Assembly (NCBI GenBank): GCA_900316935.1
Contig: ONEW01000001.1
Location: 32,340-96,339 of the forward strand
Direction of reading: 5' to 3'
DNA: 64,000 nt
From: an uncultured Selenomonadales bacterium
Lineage (GTDB): Bacteria; Bacillota; Negativicutes; Acidaminococcales; Acidaminococcaceae
Positions 1 to 9,265 of the stretch are shown here, piece by piece. The notes beneath the pieces were generated by a model. That model was given only the letters and a program-made list of their open reading frames with translations. It did not search any database and was not told the origin of the DNA. Position numbers and translations under genes: made by a program. Each line of letters opens with the position of its first letter. The first letter of the stretch is position 1.

Positions 1-335
1 ACGAAAGCGACCACGAGGACCGGCGCCACAATGCGGTAGTAGCTGACGCCGCCCGATTTCATGGCGACGATCTCGCTGCTGCTGGACAGCTTGCCGAACG
101 CCATCAGCGTGGCAAGCAGCATGGACATGGGGAAGGTGTAGTTGATGACCTGCGGCATACTGTACAAAAACATGCGTCCGACCGCCGACAGAGGCGCGTT
201 GTACGTAGTGATGTACTGGACGATCTTGAACAACATGCTGCTGGCGATGAATATGCTGGAGAAGGAGGCAATGCCGAAAATGAACGGATAAAGCAGCTCT
301 TTCAGCACGTATTTATCCAATAAACGAATATGCAT
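1..335 (-). CDS. lptG: LptF/LptG-family LPS export permease (partial, 5' end only)
   Basis: The first 111 codons of an inner-membrane permease of the YjgP/YjgQ (LptF/LptG) family are present; the rest lies beyond the left edge. The translation begins MHIRLLDKYVLKELLYPF, the usual amphipathic start of this family, and continues into hydrophobic segments. The KSGGVSYYRI stretch near residue 95 is typical of the family. In the family this subunit works with LptB to extract LPS from the inner membrane. A GGAGGA ribosome site overlaps the lptB stop codon, so translation is probably coupled to lptB. LptF and LptG cannot be told apart from this fragment. Confidence 0.9.
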   Translation of the reverse strand, partial: MHIRLLDKYVLKELLYPFIFGIASFSSIFIASSMLFKIVQYITTYNAPLSAVGRMFLYSMPQVINYTFPMSMLLATLMAFGKLSSSSEIVAMKSGGVSYYRIVAPVLVVAF

Positions 336-345
336 CGGAATCCTC

Positions 346-1065
346 CTACATCTTGAAGTTTTCGCCAAGGTAATACTTTTTGGCGACGGGGTCGTTGGCG
401 ATGGCATCGCTGGTACCGTGAATCAGCACCTTGCCGCTGGCCAGGATATAGGCCTTGTCGACAATGCTCAGGGTTTCGCGCACATTGTGGTCCGTAATCA
501 GGATGCCGATGCCGCGTTTCGCCAGATGGGCAACCATGCCCTGGATATCGGCCACGGCCAGGGGATCGATGCCGGCGAACGGTTCGTCCAGCAGGATGAA
601 GGCCGGATCCGTCGCCAGGGCCCTGGCAATCTCCACGCGGCGCCGTTCGCCTCCGGACAGGGCGGTACCCTTGCTCTGCCGGATGTGGCCGATATGGAAC
701 TCCTCGATGAGGCGGTTCATCTTCGCCACCTGCTCTTCGTGCGTCAGGTTCGTCGTCTCCAGGATGGCCAGCAGGTTTTCCTCCACAGTCATCTTCCGGA
801 AGATGGACGCTTCCTGCGGCAGATAGCCAATGCCTTTGCGGGCCCGTTCGCTCATGGTGTACCGGCTGATGTCCTCGTTGTCCAGCAGCACCTGGCCGCC
901 GTTCGGCTTGGCGATGCCGACGACCATGTAGAACGTCGTCGTCTTGCCGGCGCCGTTCGGCCCCAGCAGACCGACAATCTGCCCCTGTTCAACCGTAAGA
1001 CTCACGTCGTCCACGACCCGGCGGCCGCCGTACATCTTGACGAGGTTTTTCGTTTCGATAATCAC
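346..1065 (-). CDS. lptB: LPS export ABC transporter ATPase LptB
   Basis: This cytoplasmic ATPase powers LPS extraction and transport by the Lpt bridge. The 239 residues show a full ABC domain: Walker [10 protein letters not shown] (35-43), signature LSGGE (136-140), Walker B ILLDEP (157-162) and H-loop His193. Length and the sequence around Q-loop YLPQEASIF match LptB rather than a branched-chain amino acid ATPase. It overlaps lptA by 4 bases upstream and is followed 10 bases later by the permease gene, so lptC-lptA-lptB-permease are one translationally coupled group. Confidence 0.97.
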   Translation of the reverse strand: MIIETKNLVKMYGGRRVVDDVSLTVEQGQIVGLLGPNGAGKTTTFYMVVGIAKPNGGQVLLDNEDISRYTMSERARKGIGYLPQEASIFRKMTVEENLLAILETTNLTHEEQVAKMNRLIEEFHIGHIRQSKGTALSGGERRRVEIARALATDPAFILLDEPFAGIDPLAVADIQGMVAHLAKRGIGILITDHNVRETLSIVDKAYILASGKVLIHGTSDAIANDPVAKKYYLGENFKM

Positions 1066-1937
1066 GCTCTAGTCTCCTCCGCCGCTTCCAGCTGTGTCTT
1101 GATGTTCGGGCTCGGATTCAGGTCATGGACGTCATGCGCCATTGCGCTGGCTCCGGCGCCGAAAGCCACATTGTTGACCGGATTGCTGCCCTGGGAATAG
1201 TAGACGATCTTCACATTCCCCTGGGCCGTCGTATGGGAATCAGGGCCATTCGTGTTGGTGATCTTCAGGCGGTTGCCCGTCACGGTGTTGCCGTTCTGGG
1301 TGGCCCGCGCGTTGCCGATCAGTTCCACATAGCCCTGGCCGTCGGAATTGTAGACCGCCGTGTCGCCGGAACCGGTCATGTTCTGCGGCACGTTCGCCAG
1401 GTTCACACCGCCCGTGGCGTTGGCCACCTGGCTGTTCATATCATAGGTGATCTTCCCGGCCGTCAGCCAGCTGCCGTCGGTGGAATCGAGACGTGCCGAA
1501 CCGCCGATGGTTTCGGCGAATTTCGAGTCATCATGATAATCCACACGGGGAGCCGTCAGCGTCTTGTCGCCTTTGGTCAGGCGGGCATCGCCCACGGCGG
1601 AAATGTATTTGTCGTTGTAGATGATGAGTTCGGCACTGCGCAGGTGCTGGTCCTCCCGGTTCGCCACCACGCCGCCGAAGAGATGGCCGCTCTTGTTTTT
1701 GCTGTTAAAGGTGGCGCCGCCCTGGGCGACCGCCGTCCCCTGGTCGTCCCGGATGGTCGTGACGCCCGTCGTCTTGCCGTCCCCCGACGCCATATCGTAT
1801 TCGATGACGCTGGCATCGACGCTGTAGGTCCCCTCCGCGGCATACCCCGCGTTATGCAGGCGGAAAGGCAGTACAACGGCTGCAGCCGCCAGAACCACGG
1901 CCAGCGCCGGTTTTACGAAACTATTCTTCTTCCGCAT
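1062..1937 (-). CDS. lptA: LptA/OstA-type periplasmic LPS transport protein
   Basis: The protein has 291 residues, starts [20 protein letters not shown] and carries a Sec signal peptide. It is followed by OstA-like beta-rich repeats ([18 protein letters not shown], then the GNRLKI region) that form the periplasmic bridge carrying LPS to the outer membrane. The ATG at 1937 is chosen because GAGGAGG at 1941-1949 sits just upstream; an in-frame ATG at 1958 has no such site. It overlaps lptC by 17 bases. It is longer than E. coli LptA (about 185 residues), so it may hold an extra jellyroll stretch. Confidence 0.88.
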   Translation of the reverse strand: MRKKNSFVKPALAVVLAAAAVVLPFRLHNAGYAAEGTYSVDASVIEYDMASGDGKTTGVTTIRDDQGTAVAQGGATFNSKNKSGHLFGGVVANREDQHLRSAELIIYNDKYISAVGDARLTKGDKTLTAPRVDYHDDSKFAETIGGSARLDSTDGSWLTAGKITYDMNSQVANATGGVNLANVPQNMTGSGDTAVYNSDGQGYVELIGNARATQNGNTVTGNRLKITNTNGPDSHTTAQGNVKIVYYSQGSNPVNNVAFGAGASAMAHDVHDLNPSPNIKTQLEAAEETRA

Positions 1938-2493
1938 AATGTCCTCCTCGCTCCACATGGGCCTTGTCCGACAACTTGAAATGGTTCAGCTTGCTCGTCG
2001 TTTCCAGTTTGCCGCCGGTGGCGAGCATGTCATCTTTCACGATACGGATGTCTCCTTCTGCCGTCAGCACGTCGCCTTTCTGTTTCCAGGCCACCTTCCT
2101 GGCCCGCAAAAAGCCGCCGTCCTTCAACCGCGCGACGACCCCCTCTTCCAGGGCGAAATCATTGTTCTTGATCTGGATGGTGCCAGCCGGCGCCTTGACG
2201 CTCAGCTCATCGCCGTCCTTCAGGTAGACGACGCCGTCCAGGTCCTTAGCCTTGATGAGGCTGTCGCTGACCTGGGTCGCTTCGGCCACCTTGATGCGCC
2301 AGAGGAGTTTGCCGTCCTCCTTGCGTTCCAGGACTGTGTTATGCACGGTGGCGCGGATTCCCGTATTGCCGTTCGATTTGTCCGTCGGGTTCGGCACCGA
2401 AGCGCCCAGGAACAGCCAGGCAAAGAGGCCGGCCAGCACGAGGACGGCGGCCGCAATGGCCATTATCAGATGTTTGTGCTCCTTCAGGTTCAT
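1921..2493 (-). CDS. lptC: LptC-type LPS export protein (membrane-anchored)
   Basis: This 190-residue protein has one N-terminal transmembrane helix (LIMAIAAAVLVLAGLFAWLF) and a periplasmic beta-jellyroll domain of the YrbK/LptC family. LptC links the inner-membrane LptB2FG complex to LptA. The order lptC-lptA-lptB and the overlaps with both neighbours support the call. The C-terminal part (GDIRIVKDDMLATGGKLET) resembles the OstA/LptC fold. Confidence 0.9.
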   Translation of the reverse strand: MNLKEHKHLIMAIAAAVLVLAGLFAWLFLGASVPNPTDKSNGNTGIRATVHNTVLERKEDGKLLWRIKVAEATQVSDSLIKAKDLDGVVYLKDGDELSVKAPAGTIQIKNNDFALEEGVVARLKDGGFLRARKVAWKQKGDVLTAEGDIRIVKDDMLATGGKLETTSKLNHFKLSDKAHVERGGHYAEEE

Positions 2494-3458
2494 GGCTTCT
2501 GTTCCTTTCTGCCCTTTCCCCCGTCCTGCCGGCCAGGGGCGTGATGCGCGCCCTTGCCGGAAGCGGCCTGTTTTTGGCGGCGCTCCATGGCCTCCTCGTA
2601 AGGAGTGTTCCAGCGGTGCTGGAACCAGAGCCAGTTTTCGGGATATTTCCGGATGATTTCCTCAACGGCTTCCGTCATTTTCCGCGTCAGACGCTCGTCA
2701 TCCTCTGCCGGATGGCCTGTGTCCTCGTAATAGAAAGGTTCCTTGACGAAGACCTGGTGGCCGTACCCGTCGGGCTTGCGGACGATGAAGATGGGGATGC
2801 ACGGGGCCTTGAACTTTTTGGCGAAATAGGCCGGCCCCGTGGGGGTCGAAGCCATCTTGCCGAAGAAGGGGACGAAGATGCCGTCCCAGCCGCCGTCCTG
2901 GTCCGCAATGAGGCCCAGCATACGGCCTTTGCGCATAGCCCGGACGCAGCCGAAGATCTCGCTCGTGCCGCGGGCGAAGATTTCCTGCCCCGCGCCGCGG
3001 CGCAGCTCATTCATAAAATCGGAATAGACACGGTTCGGCTGCGGCTTTTCCACGGCGCTCAGCGGAAACCCGTTCAACGCCAGGGCGGCCCCCAGCCATT
3101 CCCAGTTGTCCATATGGCAGGCCAGCATGACCACGCCCTTTTTCTGGTTCAAGGCTTCCCAGAGGATTTCCGGGTGGTCGAAAGTCACGAGGCCGCGGAT
3201 GTTGTCTTTATTCAGGGCCGGCATATAGAGCATTTCCAATACCGTGACGCCCAGATTGACGAAAAGTTTCTTGATGATCTCGTGCGCCCGGGCTTCGTCG
3301 CAGCCCAACCGTTCCCGGATGGTCTCTTCGGCACGCACGCGCTGTTTCTTGGCGATATGCCAGTACAGGTGTCCCAGCCCCCGACCGACATGCACAAGCA
3401 GCTTATAGGGGGTGTGGGAACAGAGAAAGCTCAGCGTTTTCAGGACCGTATAAAGCAT
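2490..3458 (-). CDS. LpxL/HtrB-family lipid A acyltransferase (copy 1)
   Basis: The protein has 322 residues and belongs to the lysophospholipid acyltransferase family that adds secondary acyl chains to lipid A. The catalytic H(X4)E motif is at His115-Glu120 (CHMDNWE), after an N-terminal hydrophobic anchor. The ATG at 3458 overlaps the kdsC stop (TAATG). An in-frame start 18 codons earlier would lie inside kdsC and looks spurious. A second copy lies at 15550-16446, so the two may add different acyl chains, as LpxL and LpxM do in E. coli; which is which cannot be told from sequence. Confidence 0.92.
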   Translation of the reverse strand: MLYTVLKTLSFLCSHTPYKLLVHVGRGLGHLYWHIAKKQRVRAEETIRERLGCDEARAHEIIKKLFVNLGVTVLEMLYMPALNKDNIRGLVTFDHPEILWEALNQKKGVVMLACHMDNWEWLGAALALNGFPLSAVEKPQPNRVYSDFMNELRRGAGQEIFARGTSEIFGCVRAMRKGRMLGLIADQDGGWDGIFVPFFGKMASTPTGPAYFAKKFKAPCIPIFIVRKPDGYGHQVFVKEPFYYEDTGHPAEDDERLTRKMTEAVEEIIRKYPENWLWFQHRWNTPYEEAMERRQKQAASGKGAHHAPGRQDGGKGRKEQKP

Positions 3459-4027
3459 TATTGTCTGTCTCCCCGTCCCATTTCCACATATTCCTGCACA
3501 ATGGTGTCCCATTGTCCTTTTGCTTTCCAGAGGAATTCCAGGAACTCCCTGGCGGCGCCGTCCCCGCCCTTATGGGCAGACACGAACTGGCACCGTTCCC
3601 GGACTTCCGGCACGGCATCGGCGGGACACGCAGCCAGGCCTGCCCGCGTCAGTGCCGGCAGGTCGTTGAGGTCATCGCCCAGGAAGGCGGTTTCCCGGAG
3701 CTCCAGGTGATGCAGCCGGGCCAGGGCCGCCAGGGCCGCCGCCTTGTCCTGCACACCGGTCATCACACCGCTGTCCACCCCGACTTCTTTGGCGCGGATA
3801 CGGATGATACGGCTTTCCCGCCCGGTGACGATGGCGATCTTCAGTCCATGCCGCACGGAAGTGCTGATTCCCAGCCCGTCCCGGCAGTTGAACCGTTTGA
3901 AGCATTCCCCGTCATTGCCGATCTGGATACCGCCGTCCGTCAGGGTACCGTCCACATCCATCGCGACGAGACGGATGCCTGCCGCCAGCTTCTGCAGCTC
4001 CTCCGGGGTCCATTCCTTTTTCGTCAT
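3458..4027 (-). CDS. kdsC: 3-deoxy-D-manno-octulosonate 8-phosphate phosphatase KdsC
   Basis: A HAD-superfamily phosphatase of 189 residues that removes phosphate from Kdo-8-P to give free Kdo. The HAD motif I DVDGTLTDG places the nucleophile and acid at Asp24 and Asp26; IVTGRES is motif II and FLGDDLNDLP is motif IV. It has no cap domain, as usual for the tetrameric KdsC type. The ATG at 4027 is preferred over a GTG at 4036 because GGAG at 4038-4041 is ideally spaced for the ATG. It sits between kdsD and an acyltransferase gene in the Kdo/lipid A operon. Confidence 0.95.
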   Translation of the reverse strand: MTKKEWTPEELQKLAAGIRLVAMDVDGTLTDGGIQIGNDGECFKRFNCRDGLGISTSVRHGLKIAIVTGRESRIIRIRAKEVGVDSGVMTGVQDKAAALAALARLHHLELRETAFLGDDLNDLPALTRAGLAACPADAVPEVRERCQFVSAHKGGDGAAREFLEFLWKAKGQWDTIVQEYVEMGRGDRQ

Positions 4028-4076
4028 TGCGCACACGCTCCAAACCAGAATTCCAAAAAATCGGGATTAAAGAATA

Positions 4077-5057
4077 TTATACCACACCTTGGCGTACCAG
4101 GTCGGTCATATGCAGCAATCCGATGACATGTTTTTCGGCGTCCAGGACCGGCAGCACCGTGATGGGTTTCGGCTTGTGGCTTTCCATGACATGCAGGGCC
4201 TCAGCCGCCAGTTTTTCCTTCGTGATGAATTTCGGTTCCTTCGTCATCAGCTCCGTCACCGGGCGGTTCAGGAACCCGATGCCTTTTGACAGGCCGCGGC
4301 GGATGTCGCCGTCCGTCAGGAGGCCGATCATGTGGTCTTCGTCATCCACGACGGACACGGCGCCCAGGCCCTTGTCCGTAATGACGAAAAGGGCTTCCGT
4401 CACCGTGTTCGTGCCTTTGACCACCGGGTTCTCGTCGCCAGTGTGCATGATGTCCCCCACCGTAAGGAGCAGCCTGCGTCCCAGGCTGCCGCCCGGATGG
4501 AAGACCGCAAATTGTTTCGACGTAAAGTGGTGCTTGCCCATGAGGGCCATCGCCAAGGCATCGCCGAAGGCGAGGGCCGCCGTCGTGCTCGAAGTCGGGG
4601 CCAGCCCCAGAGGGCAGGCTTCCCGTTCCACACCGACGTTGAGGACGACGTCGCTGTTTTTGGCCAGCGTCGATTCCGGGTTCCCGACCATGGCGATCAG
4701 TTTCGCGCCAATCCGGCGCAGGGAGGGCAGGATGTTCAGCACCTCCCCCGTCTCGCCGCTGTTGGACAGGGCGATGACCACGTCGTTGCCCGTCACCATG
4801 CCCAGGTCCCCGTGAATGCCTTCGGCCGGGTGCAGATAGAACGACGGCGTGCCCGTGCTGGCCAGGGTCGCCGAAATCTTATGGGCGATGATGCCCGATT
4901 TGCCCATGCCGGTCATGACGACACGGCCCGGACATTCCATAATCAATTTCACCGCTGCGTCGAAATGCCCGTCGACGCGGGGAATCAGATTCAGGATCGC
5001 GTCCGCCTCCATACGGAGCACTTTCTGCGCATCTGTTTCCATTGCATTCATTGGCAT
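4077..5057 (-). CDS. kdsD: D-arabinose 5-phosphate isomerase KdsD/KpsF
   Basis: It converts ribulose 5-phosphate to arabinose 5-phosphate, the first step of Kdo synthesis. The 326 residues form an N-terminal SIS sugar-isomerase domain (VVMTGMGKSGIIAHK, residues 46-60; LSNSGETGEVL) and two C-terminal CBS domains (from about residue 205), the standard KdsD plan. AGGAGG lies just upstream of the ATG at 5057; the ATG two codons later is an equally possible start. It is followed by kdsC after 49 bases and preceded by kdsA. Confidence 0.95.
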   Translation of the reverse strand: MPMNAMETDAQKVLRMEADAILNLIPRVDGHFDAAVKLIMECPGRVVMTGMGKSGIIAHKISATLASTGTPSFYLHPAEGIHGDLGMVTGNDVVIALSNSGETGEVLNILPSLRRIGAKLIAMVGNPESTLAKNSDVVLNVGVEREACPLGLAPTSSTTAALAFGDALAMALMGKHHFTSKQFAVFHPGGSLGRRLLLTVGDIMHTGDENPVVKGTNTVTEALFVITDKGLGAVSVVDDEDHMIGLLTDGDIRRGLSKGIGFLNRPVTELMTKEPKFITKEKLAAEALHVMESHKPKPITVLPVLDAEKHVIGLLHMTDLVRQGVV

Positions 5058-5093
5058 GCTTCCTCCTATTGTCGGAATAATCCGTCCCGTCAT

Positions 5094-5915
5094 TCAGCCA
5101 CGGACGATTTTGTCGATGGCGAGGACTTGTTCCAGAAGGGCCTCGAGCTGGTCCAGACGGACCATGTTGGGGCCGTCGGACAAGGCCTTGGACGGGTCAT
5201 CGTGCACTTCCAGGAAGAGGGCGTCGATTCCGACAGCCGCCGCAGCCCGTGCCATCTGGGGCGCGTACTGGCTCTGGCCGCCGCTCGTCTTGCCCTGCCC
5301 GCCAGGAATCTGCACGCTGTGCGTGGCGTCCATGACGACGGGATAGCCCAGGCCGCGCATGACCGCCAGGCCGCGCATATCCGTGACCAGCGTGTTGTAC
5401 CCGAAGCTGGAGCCCCGCTCCGTCAGCAGGATGTTGCGGTTTCCCGCCGCTTCGATTTTGGCGATGACGTTCTTCATATCCCAGGGTGCCAGGAACTGGC
5501 CCTTTTTCACATTGACGCAGCGGCCCGTCCTGGCGGCCGCGCAGACCAGGTCTGTCTGGCGGCACAGGAAGGCCGGAATCTGGATGACGTCCAGCACTTC
5601 CGCAGCCTTCTCCACCTGCCAGGTCTCGTGCACATCGCTGACGACGGGCACGCCCAGCTCCTTTTTGATGGCGGCCAGCTGCTTCAGGCCTTCTTCCAGA
5701 CCAGGGCCGCGGAAGGAGTCATAGCTGGACCGGTTCGCCTTGTCGAAGCTCGCCTTGAAAATATAGGGGATGCCGAGCTTGCCGCAGATGCGTTTCACCT
5801 CCCGGCCGATGGCCAGGCTGTGTTCATAACCTTCGAGGACGCACGGTCCTGCCAGGAGCGCCAGGGGATGTCCCTGGCCGATTTCATAGGAACCTGCTTT
5901 TACGGTATGCATCAT
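5094..5915 (-). CDS. kdsA: 2-dehydro-3-deoxyphosphooctonate aldolase (Kdo-8-P synthase) KdsA
   Basis: It condenses phosphoenolpyruvate with arabinose 5-phosphate to make Kdo-8-P. Diagnostic segments are [10 protein letters not shown] near residue 20, [12 protein letters not shown] near 55, and [13 protein letters not shown] near 200. The Cys in AGPCVLEG is present, but class (metal-dependent or not) was not decided. It overlaps kdsB by 4 bases. Two adjacent ATGs (5915 and 5912) are possible starts; the second is better spaced from GGGAGG. Confidence 0.96.
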   Translation of the reverse strand: MMHTVKAGSYEIGQGHPLALLAGPCVLEGYEHSLAIGREVKRICGKLGIPYIFKASFDKANRSSYDSFRGPGLEEGLKQLAAIKKELGVPVVSDVHETWQVEKAAEVLDVIQIPAFLCRQTDLVCAAARTGRCVNVKKGQFLAPWDMKNVIAKIEAAGNRNILLTERGSSFGYNTLVTDMRGLAVMRGLGYPVVMDATHSVQIPGGQGKTSGGQSQYAPQMARAAAAVGIDALFLEVHDDPSKALSDGPNMVRLDQLEALLEQVLAIDKIVRG

Positions 5916-6640
5916 TTGCCTCCCAGTAATTTGTTGACGGCGTCCAGGTCCGCCTGCGTGTCGACGCCGACGCCCTTGAAGTCACTTTCCAGGACTTTGA
6001 TCCGGCAGCCGTTTTCCAGGACGCGCAGTTGTTCCAGGCTTTCCACCTGTTCCAGCGGTGTCGGCGCCATGGCGGCGTATTCCAGGACGAAGTCGCGGGT
6101 GTAGGCATAGATGCCCACGTGTTTATAGACTTTGAAGAATCCGTCCTTATGGCGCGGATACGGTATCAGGCTGCGCGAAAAATAGAGGGCGTAGCCGTCC
6201 TTGTCCGTCACGACCTTGACGGCCGACGGATCATCGTATTCGCTTTCCTCCATGCGTACCTTCATGGTGGCCATCTTGAGGTCCGGCTCTTTTTCGAAGG
6301 CTTCGGCCAGGCGGTCGATGATCTCCGGCGGAATCATGGGTTCGTCGCCCTGGACGTTGATGATGACGTCCGCATCGGGATACTTGCCGGCCACTTCGGC
6401 CAGGCGGCTCGTGCCGTTCGGATGGTCCTTGCGGGTCATGACAGCCTTGCCGCCGAATCCGACGACGGCGTCATACACGCGCCGGTCATCGACGGCGACC
6501 AGGACTTCGGCCGGTTTCTTCGCCTTCCCGGCCTGCTCATAGACGTGCTGGATCATGGGTTTCCCCGCAATCAGCTTCAGCGGCTTGCCCGGCAGACGGG
6601 TCGATGCATACCGTGCGGGAATCACACAAAGGACTTTCAT
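5912..6640 (-). CDS. kdsB: CMP-Kdo synthetase (3-deoxy-manno-octulosonate cytidylyltransferase) KdsB
   Basis: It activates Kdo with CTP so that WaaA can transfer it to lipid IVA. The 242 residues start with the nucleotidyltransferase signature [15 protein letters not shown] (8-22) and contain NVQGDEPMI, the family metal and nucleotide motif. Length matches family members (about 245). It lies between the waaA-lpxK fusion (66-base gap) and kdsA, whose start overlaps its stop. Confidence 0.97.
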   Translation of the reverse strand: MKVLCVIPARYASTRLPGKPLKLIAGKPMIQHVYEQAGKAKKPAEVLVAVDDRRVYDAVVGFGGKAVMTRKDHPNGTSRLAEVAGKYPDADVIINVQGDEPMIPPEIIDRLAEAFEKEPDLKMATMKVRMEESEYDDPSAVKVVTDKDGYALYFSRSLIPYPRHKDGFFKVYKHVGIYAYTRDFVLEYAAMAPTPLEQVESLEQLRVLENGCRIKVLESDFKGVGVDTQADLDAVNKLLGGK

Positions 6641-6706
6641 GGGTCATGTCTCCTTCCGAAGTTTTCCGGAACGGCACAGGGGATTCTGCGCGATCCGGGC
6701 AGGCAT

Positions 6707-9253
6707 TCATTTTTTGCGGTGTTTCTTTTTGAGGGAATCCTTCACAGCGTGGCTGATGCCGTTTTCAAAGACATTTTCGCCTTTCGTGACCTTGATGTCC
6801 ATGTTCAGGACATACAGGGGGATGTCGCGGTTGAAATAGATGAATTCCGTAGGGATCTTGACAGCGTCTTTGCCGGTCGTGATCATGGCGTCGGCATGGA
6901 GTTCCTCCGCCCGCTCGCCGATGTACTGCATTTCCAGCATGCCGTAATCGTGGTGGTCGGGGTAACGCACGGCCTCGAGGATCTCCAGGCCGCTGCCGGA
7001 AATGTTCTGTTCGAAAGACGACGGATTGCCGATGGCCGAGAAGATCATGACCTTCTTCCCCTGCAGCTCCTTCAGGTCGATGGCGTTGACCTGGATGCCC
7101 TTGTACCAGTCCGCGATTTCGACGAAGTTCATGGCGTGATGGATGCTTTCCACAATGGGGGCGCGTTTGTTGAAGCAGCGCACGTTCTCCACCAGCGTCG
7201 TGCGGGTCAGCTGCGAACTCTGGTCGCACTTGGTGAACAGGAACATGTCGGCGCGGTCCAGATGGCTCAACGGTTCGCGCAGGATACCGCGCGGCAGCAG
7301 GCAGCCGTTGCCGAAGAGGTTCAGCGTGTCGACGAGGACGATGTCCAGGTTGCGGGCCAGCTGCCAGTGCTGGTAGCCGTCGTCCATGATGATGACTTCG
7401 GCGTCCAGTTTCTTGACGGCGTAGCTGCCCGTCACGTAACGGCTCTTGCCGATGACGACCGGGATGCCCGGCATGGTCTTGGCCATCAGGTAGGCTTCGT
7501 CGCCTGCCTCGTAGGATGTCATATAGATCTTTTTGCCGTCGGAAACGACGCCCAGCGGCTTGTCCCAGTGGGACCGGTAACCGCGGTTCAAGATGACGAC
7601 GCGGTAGCCCATCTTCTGGATCATCTGGGCGACGCGCTGCGTCGTCGGGGTCTTGCCCGTACCGCCGACGGTGATGTTGCCGATGGAGATGACGCAGCAG
7701 TCCAGCTGTTTCGTCGGCAGGAAGTGGTGCTGGTACATCCACAGGCTGGCCCGGGCGCCGAAGCCGTAAAGCCAGGAGAGGGCCCGCAGGAAGCCCAGGA
7801 GCAGGAAAGCGTACCAGGGGCGTTCCGGCGAATGGGCCATATGGAAAATGTACTGGATGATGGCGCCGCCGTGTTTCAGGCCGCCGCCGCCGGCATCGTT
7901 GAAGTTGCGCGTATTGATCGGATAGACCTGGGAGAAGGCCTTCGGAACGGAAGCCTCTTCCAAGAGTTCCGTCAGGTAATGCATGGTCTTGATGGCGGCA
8001 CCGCGGTTCTCATGGATGACCTGGATGGAGGCCGCCCCCATCTTCTGCCGCAGCACGTCGTCCCCGGCGATTTCCCGGAATGCGGCCGCCAGGCCCTCCG
8101 TATCCTGGACCATGCGGCAGGCCCCTACCTTGCTCAGCAGGGAATAGGAATCCTTGAAGTTCTCCATGCTCGGACCGACCAGGATCGGCTTGGCGTGAGC
8201 CGCCGGCTCCAGCACGTTATGGCCGCCGTGATGCATCAGGCTGCCGCCGATAAAGACGATGTCGCCCACGGCGTAGATACGTCCCAGTTCCCCGATGGTG
8301 TCAATGAGGAGGACCGGACAGGCCGGACGCTCGCCCTGCATATCCTTCATGACGGAGCGGTACCCCGTCTCATAGCCGAACTTCGCGTCCAGGCGCCGGA
8401 TCTCATCCACGCGTGCCGGTTTGCGCGGCGCGATGATGAGGCGGGCCCGGGGATATTTTTTACGCAGTTCCGTGAAGGCCGTCAGGACGGCCTCTTCCTC
8501 GGAAGGATGGGTGGACCCGGCGACGATGACGGGGAAATCCCCTTCCCGCAGGCCCAGTTCCTTTTTATAGTTCGCCAGATCCTCCGGCGTCACTTCGGCG
8601 TAGGTCTGGTCGAATTTCGTGTTGCCCGTGACGAAGATCTTGCCGGGGTCGGCCCCCAGGTGCGCGATGTAGTCCGCATCGATGCTCGACTGCATGCAGA
8701 AACGGCTCACCGTACGCAACATGTCGCGCCAGATGCTGAACAGGTACCGGTAGTTCTTCACGGATTTTTCGGAAATACGGCCGTTCACCATCATCACCGG
8801 GATGTTGCGGTTGCGGATGGCCCGCAAAAAGTTCGGCCACAATTCCGTTTCCACCGGCATGAAGATGCCGGGGTGCACGCGGCGTACCACCGATTCGGCC
8901 ACCCAGGGCAGATCCAGCGGAAAGTAGATGATGGCATCCGCTTCCGGGATGATCTGCCTGGCCATATTGTAACCGCCGACCGTGAAGGCCGAAACAAGGA
9001 CCTTCCGTTCCGGCATGATTTTCTTGATTTCTTTGACGAGGGGGCTTGTCGCGACGATTTCGCCGACCGACGCACCGTGGATCCAGATACAATGGCGCCC
9101 GATGACGTTCTCAAACTCGGAACGGCGGATCAGGCCCATACTCTGGCGGAACCGGGTCCCGAAGCCTTTTTCCCGTATCAGGCGGTATCCGTAATAGGGC
9201 AGGATGAAGAACAGGAACACCAGGATGCCCAGTAAGTTATAAAGTATATACAT
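6707..9253 (-). CDS. waaA-lpxK: Bifunctional Kdo transferase (WaaA/KdtA) - lipid A 4'-kinase (LpxK) fusion
   Basis: One uninterrupted 848-residue frame carries two lipid A enzymes that are usually separate. Residues 1 to about 435 are the glycosyltransferase WaaA: N-terminal membrane helix, IHGASVGE with the catalytic Glu65, VETELWP (134-140), and a C-terminal domain with IGGSLMHHGGHNVLEP. Residues about 470-848 are LpxK: a second hydrophobic segment (YAFLLLGFLRALSWLYG), the P-loop GNITVGGTGKT (525-535), and MDDGYQHW. The linker (about 436-470) is Gly-rich. Both enzymes act at the cytoplasmic face of the inner membrane. Residue motifs for both activities are intact. The order is kinase after transferase, although LpxK acts first in E. 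coli. Confidence 0.95.
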   Translation of the reverse strand: MYILYNLLGILVFLFFILPYYGYRLIREKGFGTRFRQSMGLIRRSEFENVIGRHCIWIHGASVGEIVATSPLVKEIKKIMPERKVLVSAFTVGGYNMARQIIPEADAIIYFPLDLPWVAESVVRRVHPGIFMPVETELWPNFLRAIRNRNIPVMMVNGRISEKSVKNYRYLFSIWRDMLRTVSRFCMQSSIDADYIAHLGADPGKIFVTGNTKFDQTYAEVTPEDLANYKKELGLREGDFPVIVAGSTHPSEEEAVLTAFTELRKKYPRARLIIAPRKPARVDEIRRLDAKFGYETGYRSVMKDMQGERPACPVLLIDTIGELGRIYAVGDIVFIGGSLMHHGGHNVLEPAAHAKPILVGPSMENFKDSYSLLSKVGACRMVQDTEGLAAAFREIAGDDVLRQKMGAASIQVIHENRGAAIKTMHYLTELLEEASVPKAFSQVYPINTRNFNDAGGGGLKHGGAIIQYIFHMAHSPERPWYAFLLLGFLRALSWLYGFGARASLWMYQHHFLPTKQLDCCVISIGNITVGGTGKTPTTQRVAQMIQKMGYRVVILNRGYRSHWDKPLGVVSDGKKIYMTSYEAGDEAYLMAKTMPGIPVVIGKSRYVTGSYAVKKLDAEVIIMDDGYQHWQLARNLDIVLVDTLNLFGNGCLLPRGILREPLSHLDRADMFLFTKCDQSSQLTRTTLVENVRCFNKRAPIVESIHHAMNFVEIADWYKGIQVNAIDLKELQGKKVMIFSAIGNPSSFEQNISGSGLEILEAVRYPDHHDYGMLEMQYIGERAEELHADAMITTGKDAVKIPTEFIYFNRDIPLYVLNMDIKVTKGENVFENGISHAVKDSLKKKHRKK

Positions 9254-9265
9254 GATGCTGCTCCC

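Noticed and set aside
6029..9235. A 1068-codon open frame on the plus strand opposite kdsB and waaA-lpxK
   Set aside because: It is the antisense shadow of GC-rich genes. The translation is rich in His, Asp, Val and Arg with no recognisable domain, and the minus-strand genes have clear motifs.
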